Assembly (NCBI GenBank): GCA_030740415.1
Contig: JASLXI010000005.1
Span: 1-8,734, forward strand
Reading direction: 5' to 3'
DNA: 8,734 bases
From: Dehalococcoidia bacterium
GTDB lineage: Bacteria > Chloroflexota > Dehalococcoidia > UBA2985
The translations under genes and the position numbers were made by a program. This document shows, piece by piece, positions 1-6,258 of the stretch. The notes below the pieces were generated by a model, which searched no databases, was not told where the DNA came from, and saw only the letters and a program-made list of their open reading frames with translations. How positions within the stretch are numbered: position 1 is the stretch's first letter; every line of letters begins with the position of its first letter.

Positions 1-674
1 CTGTCATCATCCCAGAGAGAGTAATCGACCTTCCCTCTCACGGCACCATCCAGTACCACCCTTCCCTGCTTCCACTACATCGAGGACGCAGTGCAATCAA
101 CTGGGCCATCATCAACGGAGAGACCGAGACTGGCATCACCATCTTCTGGCCCGACAAGGGTATAGACACCGGCCCGGTCCTGCTGCAGAAAAAGGCGCCC
201 ATCTCTTCCACGGACACCCTGAGTTCTCTCTACCGCAATCACCTCTTTCCTCAGGGTGTGGAGGGCCTTGTCGAGGCCATCTCTCTCATCAACGAAGGGA
301 GTGCACCCAGGGTAGTCCAGGACGAAGCTCAAGCAACCTATGAGCCTCCCTGTGAAGGGCAACTGGCTGATATCCAGTGGTTCCGTCCAGCTGAGCAGGT
401 ATTCAACCACATCCGCGGCTGCGACCCCCAACCCGGGTCATCCACTACCTTCCATCAAGAGTCGATACGGTTGAGCGACGTGGAGCTAGGGCCACGCGTC
501 GGCCCTGGCATGTTCGGCGAGGTGCTGTCGATTGACGCATCAGGCATCCAAGTGATGCTCAACGGCGGAACGCTGCTGGTACGGCGAATACGGCGAGAAG
601 GAGAACGCCCAGTATCGGCATCGGAGTTCGCTGGAGCAGTGGGGTTGGAGGTTGGCGAACGGCTGGGAGTGTAG
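1..674 (+). CDS. Formyltransferase-family protein, 10-formyl-THF hydrolase-like (5' truncated by window edge)
   Basis: The reading frame is open from base 3 to the TAG at 672-674, giving 223 residues; the N-terminus lies outside the window. The motif HPSLLPLHRG (bases 57-86) followed by SAINWAIINGE and DKGIDTG is the formyltransferase catalytic core. The conserved His (codon 57-59) and Asp (codon 165-167) are both present. The stretches INWAIINGE, ITIFW, LLQK, LYRNHLFPQG and ATYE match the hydrolase domain of 10-formyl-tetrahydrofolate dehydrogenase (ALDH1L family) better than methionyl-tRNA formyltransferase. The residue two before the His is Gln, where bacterial Fmt has Asn. A C-terminal OB-like domain follows (roughly bases 340-674, with FNHIRGCDPQPG). 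The gene ends here, with no aldehyde dehydrogenase domain fused. Probable role: cytoplasmic transfer or hydrolysis of the formyl group of 10-formyl-THF, in one-carbon metabolism. A sugar or amino-acid formyltransferase remains possible because the N-terminal substrate loop is not visible. Confidence 0.85.
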   Translation, partial: VIIPERVIDLPSHGTIQYHPSLLPLHRGRSAINWAIINGETETGITIFWPDKGIDTGPVLLQKKAPISSTDTLSSLYRNHLFPQGVEGLVEAISLINEGSAPRVVQDEAQATYEPPCEGQLADIQWFRPAEQVFNHIRGCDPQPGSSTTFHQESIRLSDVELGPRVGPGMFGEVLSIDASGIQVMLNGGTLLVRRIRREGERPVSASEFAGAVGLEVGERLGV

Positions 675-688
675 GGCCGCTTAACCGC

Positions 689-727
689 AGTATGGTCTGT
701 TCACCTCGGAGGTGAACAGACCATACT
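689..727. terminator. Perfect 18-bp inverted repeat between convergent genes (candidate bidirectional terminator)
   Basis: Arm AGTATGGTCTGTTCACCT (689-706), loop CGG (707-709), and an exactly complementary arm (710-727). It lies 15 bases after the stop of the plus-strand formyltransferase and 31 bases beyond the stop of the minus-strand thiolase, where a shared terminator would be expected. There is no T-run on either side, so it is not a textbook intrinsic terminator. It could instead be an mRNA 3'-end stabiliser or a dispersed palindromic element. Confidence 0.6.
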
Positions 728-757
728 AAGCTCAATCTGCTTGCTCAAGCCGGGATA

Positions 758-2080
758 CTAGTCGGGAGTGGCGCTCCAGACCAGGGAATAATTGAAATCT
801 GGAAAGAAAGCACCGGAGACACCAGTCTCAGCCTTCTTCTTTATCTGTCGTGCGCCCGCCCTACCTTGTAACTGCAGAACGCTGTCCATGTGTAGCCAGA
901 AACGGGTACGCCCGCTACCTGCATTGCCACCACTGGGGGAGGCAGGATTCGGCCCTTCAATGCTGATGTCGGTCTGGTAGAAATCTAGCGCCTCTCCCCT
1001 TTGCACGCCGGCAAACCTGAGACCCTCCAGGTGGAACTGGTGGAAGAGAGTGAAGCCATCGTACATGTTTTCAAAGGATAGATCGCTGGGACCAATCCCA
1101 GCGCCTTCGTACAGCTTCCGACCCGTGCTGTCGCTGGCGTCCTGCCATTCCTCCAGGGTGGGAACCACCCCCCGGGTCGCAGGCAGAGTCCTCGTATGGT
1201 TGAGAATGTAGACAGGCTTCTGCCTCAGGTCCTTGGCACGCTCAGGGGTTGTGATGAGGAAGGCCCCGGAAACCATGATCGGCAGGTCGTTATCAAAGAG
1301 ATTTGCCGGCTTCGCTATCCACCGTGCTGCCAGGTAATCCTCAACCGTCAAAGGCTCTGGCCTGTGCTGCGCCCAGAATCCCTCTGGATACAGCAACCCA
1401 TTTCTTTTCTCATTTACCACAAATGGAGCCATCATATCGTGGTTCTTGCCGTACTTGCGGCAGTAGGCTTCGAATATCATGGCTGTGTTGTAGCATGCTA
1501 CAGTGCCCCACAGGCCACTCCATTTGCCTTGACCAGATACGGTGTCCCCCGCAGCAGCTCCTTGGCCCACGTAATAACGACCTCCGAAGTTGTGCCAGCC
1601 CTTCAGAACCAGGCAAGCCTCAGTAAGGCCTTCGCCCACGGCCTGGGCGGCCACTACTAGAGAGTTGGACATACATCCAGGACCATACATGGTGAAATTG
1701 ACGTTCGAGAGCTCCGGCATGTTCTTGAGAAGCCACTCCGAACTCAGCCTGGCAATTCCGTCAAGTGGGTTATCAGTGGACTGGTAGGTCTTGAGGAAAT
1801 CTTCTGGAACAGGCTTGTTCGCCGGCCAGGGAGACCCGGTAGACGTGTCCGGAGCCATAACCAGCCCATCGACCTGATCCGGCGATATACCTGCGTCCTC
1901 CATGGCCCTCTGGAGAGCGAGGATACTCCAGGCACCCAAGCTTGTATCGGTAGTCTCATCCCAGCGCCGGGCAGTGGGAGAGACCCCTATGCCGACGACT
2001 GCCACTTTCCCCTTGTGCTCCCAAGCTCCCAACCCCTCTGTAGTTCTATACATCGACGCTGGTGCGATTTCAGTTGACAA
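758..2080 (-). CDS. Thiolase-fold enzyme, SCP-x/Ltp type (acetyl-CoA acetyltransferase-like or retro-aldolase-like)
   Basis: A 440-residue protein starting with TTG at 2080, preceded by AGAGGTGG; an ATG at codon 10 is the alternative start. Domain order is that of the SCP-x/lipid-transfer thiolase family: VAVVGIGVSPTAR near 26-38, DAGISPDQVDGL near 62-73, the nucleophile loop YGPGCMSNS with Cys136, YDGFTLFHQFHLEGL at 340-354, and the C-terminal loop SGGNAGSGRTR at 383-393. In degradative or biosynthetic thiolases that last loop carries GHPxGATG; here the His position is Arg/Thr, and no second catalytic Cys is seen near the C-terminus. Classical thiolysis is therefore doubtful. Ltp2-type retro-aldolases of steroid side-chain catabolism are the closest known precedent for a thiolase fold paired with a DUF35 partner, and such a partner sits 48 bases upstream. 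Substrate unknown; an acyl-CoA is inferred. Confidence 0.87.
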   Translation of the reverse strand: MSTEIAPASMYRTTEGLGAWEHKGKVAVVGIGVSPTARRWDETTDTSLGAWSILALQRAMEDAGISPDQVDGLVMAPDTSTGSPWPANKPVPEDFLKTYQSTDNPLDGIARLSSEWLLKNMPELSNVNFTMYGPGCMSNSLVVAAQAVGEGLTEACLVLKGWHNFGGRYYVGQGAAAGDTVSGQGKWSGLWGTVACYNTAMIFEAYCRKYGKNHDMMAPFVVNEKRNGLLYPEGFWAQHRPEPLTVEDYLAARWIAKPANLFDNDLPIMVSGAFLITTPERAKDLRQKPVYILNHTRTLPATRGVVPTLEEWQDASDSTGRKLYEGAGIGPSDLSFENMYDGFTLFHQFHLEGLRFAGVQRGEALDFYQTDISIEGPNPASPSGGNAGSGRTRFWLHMDSVLQLQGRAGARQIKKKAETGVSGAFFPDFNYSLVWSATPD

Positions 2081-2128
2081 CTGCCACCTCTTTTTTGTAC
2101 TTCGATCGTATCTGCAACGATGGTGCTG

Positions 2129-2542
2129 CTAGGCTACCACCCGCCACTCGGGAACCTTTTGACCAGTAGCCTGGGTAGTCTCGAACTCCACCTGTACATT
2201 GGCACCTACAGGAACCTGGTCAACCGGAGTACCCGGAAGATGGGAGAGCATGTTAATGCCAGGGTCTTCTTCCAATTGAATTACCGCGATGTTGAAGGGT
2301 TGGTCCTCTGCAAGGGTTACGACAGGACAATCATACATCACACCATAGCCGTAAACTTTGCCTCGGCCACTCACCTCTCGCCATTCAAGGTTGTCCCCCG
2401 AGCTGCATTGCTTGCATGCCTGTGCCGGCGGGTGCTGAAGCCTGTCGCAGATCTTGCAGTTCTGGATTACCAGCTTCCCTTCGTTACAGGCGTCCCAGAA
2501 AGGCTTGTCTAGCTCATCGGGTACCGGCGATTGTTTGGGCAA
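2129..2542 (-). CDS. DUF35 zinc-ribbon/OB-fold protein, partner of the thiolase
   Basis: A 137-residue protein if it starts at TTG 2542. The N-terminal helix (residues 9-22, DELDKPFWDACNEG) leads into a rubredoxin-like zinc ribbon with Cys29, Cys32, Cys43 and Cys46. The OB fold follows from about residue 52 (LEWREVSGRGKVYGY) to the end. This is the standard layout and length for DUF35 proteins, which bind acyl-CoA and pair with thiolase-fold enzymes (for example the ChsH2 DUF35 domain with Ltp2). The TTG start is chosen because GGAGGAGGTG lies just upstream at good spacing. The in-frame ATG at 2581 overlaps the -10 box of the promoter and has no ribosome site. It is first in a two-gene transcript with the thiolase (48-base gap). 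Confidence 0.88.
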   Translation of the reverse strand: MPKQSPVPDELDKPFWDACNEGKLVIQNCKICDRLQHPPAQACKQCSSGDNLEWREVSGRGKVYGYGVMYDCPVVTLAEDQPFNIAVIQLEEDPGINMLSHLPGTPVDQVPVGANVQVEFETTQATGQKVPEWRVVA

Positions 2543-2546
2543 TTCA

Positions 2547-2556
2547 CACCTCCTCC
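2547..2556 (-). promoter_or_regulatory. Strong ribosome binding site that sets the TTG start of the DUF35 gene
   Basis: On the minus strand this reads GGAGGAGGTG, a long match to the anti-Shine-Dalgarno sequence. It is 4 bases from the TTG at 2542, with the GGAGG core a few bases further. It sits downstream of the only in-frame ATG (2581), so it cannot serve that codon. Confidence 0.75.
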
Positions 2557-2576
2557 AAGATTTGTAGACCACTGAA

Positions 2577-2605
2577 ATCATAGGCTAAAGCCTCAGGATA
2601 ATCAA
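2577..2605 (-). promoter_or_regulatory. Sigma70-like promoter of the DUF35-thiolase operon
   Basis: On the minus strand: -35 TTGATT (2605-2600), a 17-base spacer, and -10 TATGAT (2582-2577), which matches the consensus at five of six positions. Transcription would begin near 2570, leaving a leader of about 28 bases before the TTG. The spacer contains a short inverted repeat, AGGCT-TT-AGCCT, that could be an operator half-site; this is weak. Confidence 0.55.
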
Positions 2606-2682
2606 GCTGTAACTCGTCAGAACCGTGCGTACATCACTCGGGGGCAATGGTGGTCTTGTCTGATTCCAACCACGACTAACTC

Positions 2683-3690
2683 CTAGGCTTGCTCGATGAC
2701 GTTATAGCAGGCCACGTAATGTCCCTGCTCGATCTCCCTCAAGGAGGGTCTAACGCTGAGACGGCATTCGTTGGAGGCCTTGGGACATCGAGGCATGTAA
2801 GGGCACTGGTCTGGAAGGTCGATGGGGTCCACCGGAAAGCCAGGGATAGGGTGGAGAGCTTGATCCGGCTTGTCCAGCCGGGTGATGGACTGGAGTAGAC
2901 CCCAGGTATAAGGGTGATGTGGCCGTTCAAACAGGGCCTCGGTTTCCCCGTACTCCACTACGGCCCCCCCGTATATAACTGCAATCTCCTCAGCCATCTG
3001 AGCGATTACCCCCATGTTGTGGGTGATGAGAATTACGGCTGTGTGATGCTCTGCCCGTATTCGCTGAAGCCTGATCAGCACGTCTGCCTGAGTGGTCATG
3101 TCCAAGTTAGAGGTAGGCTCATCGGCGATGAGAATCTTGGGCCGCCAGGCCGTGGCCATGGCAATCATCGCCCGCTGCGCTTGACCGCCGCTAAGCTGGA
3201 ATGGATATTGTCTGAAAACATTCTCCGGTAGGCTCAACTCCCTAAGCAACTCCATCGTTCGTTTCGTGGCCTCCATTATAGACATAGGGCTATGGGCCAG
3301 GAGTATCTCAGATATCTGCTTACCTATGGTCTCAATAGGGTTGAGGGAACCTTTCGGGTCCTGAAATATCATGGATATGGAACCGCCCCGTATCTTGAGC
3401 ATCTCCTCCGTGTCTATTTCCAGGAGGTTCTTGTCATCGAAATACACGGCACCCTGAACAATTTCCCCCGGGTACGGTATCAGACGCAGCAACGAGAGTG
3501 CAGTTACCGATTTTCCGGAACCACTCTCGCCCACAATCCCCAGAATGCTGGCCGCCTTTACAGAGAGATTGACACCGTTGGCCGCCTTCACAACACCCTC
3601 TCTGGAGTAAAAGTAAGTATGGAGGTCCTCTATGCGGAGGACCTCCTCTTTTTCCTGGCTTTTTGCGCTACTATCTTTTGGTGTTGCCAT
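2683..3690 (-). CDS. Oligopeptide/dipeptide-type ABC transporter ATPase (OppD/DppD family)
   Basis: A complete 335-residue ATP-binding subunit that would energise uptake of peptides or similar solutes from the cytoplasmic face of the membrane. Visible motifs: Walker A GESGSGKS (54-61), Q-loop Gln110 in FQDPKGSLNP, signature LSGGQ (166-170), Walker B ILIADE (186-191) with D-loop SNLD, and switch His224. The C-terminal oligopeptide-transporter extension (about 257-335) carries four cysteines (296, 302, 309, 328), a pattern that binds an Fe-S cluster in some OppD/DppD relatives. Start ATG 3690 has AGGA four bases upstream. No permease, OppF partner or binding protein is in the window; the neighbour upstream is a YIP1 protein (57-base gap) and downstream is the unrelated DUF35 operon. 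It appears to be an orphan subunit working with components encoded elsewhere. Confidence 0.93.
   Translation of the reverse strand: MATPKDSSAKSQEKEEVLRIEDLHTYFYSREGVVKAANGVNLSVKAASILGIVGESGSGKSVTALSLLRLIPYPGEIVQGAVYFDDKNLLEIDTEEMLKIRGGSISMIFQDPKGSLNPIETIGKQISEILLAHSPMSIMEATKRTMELLRELSLPENVFRQYPFQLSGGQAQRAMIAMATAWRPKILIADEPTSNLDMTTQADVLIRLQRIRAEHHTAVILITHNMGVIAQMAEEIAVIYGGAVVEYGETEALFERPHHPYTWGLLQSITRLDKPDQALHPIPGFPVDPIDLPDQCPYMPRCPKASNECRLSVRPSLREIEQGHYVACYNVIEQA
3621..3653 (+). other. Terminator-like hairpin inside the ABC ATPase gene, antisense orientation
   Basis: Perfect 10-bp stem GGAGGTCCTC (3621-3630) and GAGGACCTCC (3637-3646) with loop TATGCG, followed on the plus strand by TCTTTTT (3647-3653). 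On the plus strand it has the form of an intrinsic terminator. On the sense (minus) strand it covers codons 15-24 of the ATPase, where codons for EVL and EDL happen to pair. It may be only a codon coincidence. Confidence 0.4.
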
Positions 3691-3747
3691 TTTCCTGTGT
3701 TAATACACCACGGACGCTACTGGTCTAACCTCTGCCTGGTCCCTCAT

Positions 3748-4287
3748 TCATACTGTAGGCCCCAAAATGGTAAGGGCGATGGATGCGAGTATTACATAGG
3801 GGATGAAGCCTAACAGCACTACGCCAATCGCCCGCAACGTTGATGTGTAGTCCAATGCCTGGCGCACGGCTATGACCATTGATACTAGCATCCAGATAGA
3901 CACGATCAAGAAGAGAATATCAACTACACCAGGTACGACCCCGAACACCCTCAATACACCTGGGGATTGAGCAAAGCCCAGACTACGTGCCAGCTGCCCC
4001 CAGTCTGCATGAGTTTCCTGTTCTGGAAGTATCTTCGTACCGATGAAATACACTATCCAAGCCCAAATCGCCCACCCAGCAACGGCAACTACAGCGCCTA
4101 TGATTAGCCCGAGGAGTCCGAAGGTACCCATGGATGCTATGCCGGTAGCCAAGGCTACAAGGAGCACCACCAACAAAGCCTGCCTTGTGGCCGATGTGTC
4201 TGCCTCCACTTCTTCAAATATGTGTATGTCAAGTCGAGAGGCTCCTATCATCCTGTCTACCATGCTACGGGCATCTTGGGAAGCCAT
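3748..4287 (-). CDS. YIP1-family integral membrane protein
   Basis: A 179-residue protein with a soluble N-terminus (1-35) and hydrophobic segments near 36-53, 57-82, 112-140 and 152-176. The block LGFAQSPGVLRVFG (103-116), followed by a Gly/Pro kink (VPG, 118-120) and MVIAVRQALDYTSTLRAIGV (137-156), is the characteristic core of bacterial YIP1-domain proteins. Their function is not established; eukaryotic Yip1 relatives act in membrane trafficking. Start ATG 4287 is preceded by AAGGAGAG at a slightly long spacing. It ends 57 bases before the ABC ATPase on the same strand, so co-transcription is possible, although a functional link is not evident. Confidence 0.82.
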   Translation of the reverse strand: MASQDARSMVDRMIGASRLDIHIFEEVEADTSATRQALLVVLLVALATGIASMGTFGLLGLIIGAVVAVAGWAIWAWIVYFIGTKILPEQETHADWGQLARSLGFAQSPGVLRVFGVVPGVVDILFLIVSIWMLVSMVIAVRQALDYTSTLRAIGVVLLGFIPYVILASIALTILGPTV

Positions 4288-4797
4288 GTTTTAGTCTCTC
4301 CTTACATCTAGTCCTGTTGTGGTCAATACATGGTGGGCAATAGAGGATTCTAATCTCTAACCGCCCTCTTGCTTTCAAAGCCCTGTGGAACACTTCCCCG
4401 TTATAAAACCCGTCAGGAGTATGCCACATGGCATGGGCAGTTGTGTAGGGTGTGGTCCATTCAGTTGCGAGGATTCTATTGTGGGTTATTAGGCTATTGT
4501 GCCATAGGTGGTAGTGACAGTTGCAACTGCTAACTGTAGAAGAACCCAGATGCCTGGCAAGTATCTCATGCACAATATTTCAGTCATGGAACTCGGTGGA
4601 TTGTTTAGGTGTCCCAATCCATTGGTCGATGTAGTCTTTGCCACCCCTCCACCATGCGCCGAATTCGTCTTGTTCCTGTCAAATAGATCAGGGATACATG
4701 CTACCGAACGAACGGGGTATGTTCTGCTCTACACAGGAAAGCCTAGTATTAATTCCATGGCTCAACCCTTAACCAAGGCCGAAGAGAGTGTTTAGCC
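4288..4797. other. 510-base stretch without an intact gene; possible decayed reading frame on the minus strand
   Basis: No reading frame here has convincing family features or a ribosome site. On the minus strand one frame reads from about 4678 down to 4288, interrupted by a TGA at 4580-4582. Before the stop it gives DEFGAWWRGGKDYIDQWI; after it gives CHYHLWHNSLITHNR and HAMWHTPDGFYNGEVFHRAL. The residue mix looks protein-like, and the order (a W-x-G-G helix, then a His-rich strand, then a second strand) is loosely like SnoaL/NTF2-type proteins. This is a weak impression. It could equally be chance open frame. The 5' end must also hold the promoter of the YIP1 gene, which I could not locate. 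Confidence 0.35.
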
Positions 4798-5034
4798 TCA
4801 ACTCTCAGAGATTTGAACTGGGTTCTCCGAGTATAGCAAGAGAGCTAGGGCTCCATCCAATTCCGCTGGGCTTACTATCCCTTCAAACTTGGTAACGACA
4901 TTCCCTCCCCTGTATATCATGAAGACCCATGGCTCGGTGAACAGTCCCCACTCCTTCATGACCGGCACGGGCTCAAGCTCAGCACCGTTTCTTGCGAACT
5001 CCAGGTCATAAGGTTTTACGTGAAGGCAATTCAT
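4798..5034 (-). pseudogene. Thioredoxin-like protein, C-terminal part only
   Basis: The frame ends at TGA 4798-4800. It reads CLHVKPYD, then VMKEWGLFTEPWVFMIYRGG, then KFEGIVSPAELDGALALLL. This is the second half of a redoxin/thioredoxin-like fold: the EPW-V-F strand, the G-NVV-KFEG beta hairpin and the C-terminal helix with SPAEL. The first half, where a Cys-x-x-Cys would sit, is missing. Upstream of the ATG at 5034 the frame continues to 5067 with residues that do not fit the family (FDLS, RSGP), and the base composition turns AT-rich at that point. I read it as a gene cut by a junction near 5030-5040. No ribosome site is seen for the ATG at 5034, though translation of a short protein cannot be excluded. 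Confidence 0.6.
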
Positions 5035-5255
5035 TGATAAATCGAAAATGGGACCAGATCGAATCAAGTCAAACCTATTGCACAGAACTGAAGGTTGAGG
5101 ATGATGACGATGGTATTCCTAATGATATTAACAAAATCATCCTGGTTGAATTATCTGGAAACGGTAAACGATTAACAATTGAAGCAATAGACACTAATAA
5201 GTGTGGAGAGGAGCCCTGGGAATTTAAGGGTGGTGGAAAAACTTTTTATCGTTAA
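5034..5255 (+). CDS. AT-rich hypothetical reading frame, possibly the 3' remnant of a foreign gene
   Basis: The frame gives 73 residues if read from TTG 5034, which has GAAGG seven bases upstream. No in-frame ATG or GTG suits as a start, so it may instead be the tail of a longer gene cut at the same junction as the thioredoxin-like fragment. The product is hydrophilic, with an acidic run VEDDDDG (21-27), an IILVEL strand (35-40), a KRLTIEAID strand and the ending CGEEPWEFKGGGKTFYR. I recognise no family. Bases 5101-5220 contain 45 G/C in 120 (37.5%), against 36 in 60 (60%) at 5701-5760. The composition and Asn/Ile/Lys-rich codons differ from the neighbours and suggest transfer. Confidence 0.4.
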   Translation: MINRKWDQIESSQTYCTELKVEDDDDGIPNDINKIILVELSGNGKRLTIEAIDTNKCGEEPWEFKGGGKTFYR

Positions 5256-5336
5256 AGTGGTAACATAATCTCTTGATTGTTGAGAAGAAGATCTTAGAGA
5301 ACAGTCAATTAGAGCTCCATTGGGGGGATTAGGTAC

Positions 5337-6179
5337 ATGGGAAGGCATAGGTTGATTAATATTAAAAGCACATTATTACTTCTTCTCCTCACAGTGCTTA
5401 TGTTATTACTGGCAAGCTGTGGTGGGGGTATCCAGATCGCTAATACTCCAACATTCGAGGTGAAAGATCTGGCTAAGGTGGAAGTTGAACCTACGCCTAA
5501 CGCTACACCTACAAGCACGCCAACGCCGACTCCGTTGCCCACAGTAATATATACGCCAGTAGCATCTACGCCAAGATCTCTAGCTACACCCCATGTCCAG
5601 CCGCCTGTGACGCCTGTTGCGGCGAGCAGCGAAGGAAATCGCCTTGTCATCTCCTTCAGTCCTGAAACTGAGGCACGGTATCGAGTGAAGGAGCAACTCG
5701 CAAGGCTGAACTTGCCTAACGACGCCGTCGGTGTGACGAATGCCGTGACAGGGGTGGTCACATTCGATGTTGAGGGCAAGGTCATTCCGAAAGACTCCAA
5801 GATCGCCATTGACGCCAGCGCCCTCAAGAGCGACGAAGACCGTAGGGACAACCGTGTCCGGAAGGATATCCTGCAGACGAACCAGTTTCCTACGATTGAT
5901 TTTGTCATCAAGAAAACTCCCGGTTTAACGTGGCCGTTGCTAGGCTCCGGCGAGGGACTGTTTGAGCTCGTTGGAGATCTAACCATTCGGGATGTGACCA
6001 AGGAAGTCACGTGGAGTGTGGGCGCGACCTTCATCTCGGATCGGATACGGGGCCTGGCCGAAACTAGCTTCACCTTCGATGACTTTGAAATGAGCAAGCC
6101 CACCGGGATGTTCCTCCTCAGCGTCGAGGATTTGATTCGGCTCGAACTTGCCTTCGTGGCGACCTACCCACAACGATAG
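5337..6179 (+). CDS. YceI-domain lipoprotein
   Basis: A 280-residue protein. Residues 1-27 form a lipoprotein signal peptide: basic MGRHRLINIK, a leucine-rich core, and lipobox LAS-Cys28. The mature protein should be lipid-anchored on the outer face of the cytoplasmic membrane. A Pro/Thr-rich linker (about 52-93, repeated TPTP units) leads to a YceI domain at about 102-277. Domain marks include RYRVKEQLARLNLPNDAVG (114-132), VTGVVTFD, the conserved SDEDRRDNRVRKDIL (165-179), QFPTIDF (183-189), and GDLTIRDVTKEVTW. YceI proteins have a lipocalin-like barrel that binds isoprenoid or other amphipathic lipids. The ATG at 5337 has AGG and a G-run just upstream. The first 60 codons are AT-rich and continue the AT-rich island, while the YceI domain is GC-rich. 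Confidence 0.9.
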   Translation: MGRHRLINIKSTLLLLLLTVLMLLLASCGGGIQIANTPTFEVKDLAKVEVEPTPNATPTSTPTPTPLPTVIYTPVASTPRSLATPHVQPPVTPVAASSEGNRLVISFSPETEARYRVKEQLARLNLPNDAVGVTNAVTGVVTFDVEGKVIPKDSKIAIDASALKSDEDRRDNRVRKDILQTNQFPTIDFVIKKTPGLTWPLLGSGEGLFELVGDLTIRDVTKEVTWSVGATFISDRIRGLAETSFTFDDFEMSKPTGMFLLSVEDLIRLELAFVATYPQR

Positions 6180-6258
6180 CTTCCCCGTCGGACAAATCAC
6201 GACTCCTAACTGCTAGAAGTCCCGACGATAAAGGAAATCCCTTGAGCGAGGTGGAAAG

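Noticed and set aside
3691..3747. Promoter candidate TTAGAC-17-TATTAA ahead of the ABC ATPase gene
   Set aside because: The -35 matches consensus at too few positions, and the gene may be read from the YIP1 transcript.
4508..4795. 95-codon plus-strand open frame
   Set aside because: No family features, no ribosome site, and an odd residue mix; it lies opposite the possible decayed minus-strand frame.
4803..4830. tRNA T-arm-like GTTCAAATC on the minus strand
   Set aside because: The flanking bases do not form a T-stem and no acceptor or anticodon arm can be drawn; it lies in the coding end of the thioredoxin-like fragment.
5309..6103. 264-codon minus-strand open frame
   Set aside because: It is the opposite strand of the YceI lipoprotein gene; low-complexity Ser/Thr/Val content typical of an antisense frame.
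6187..6226. Loose inverted repeat GTCGGAC/GTCCCGAC after the YceI gene
   Set aside because: It has a bulge, a loop of more than 25 bases and no T-run; not enough to call a terminator.
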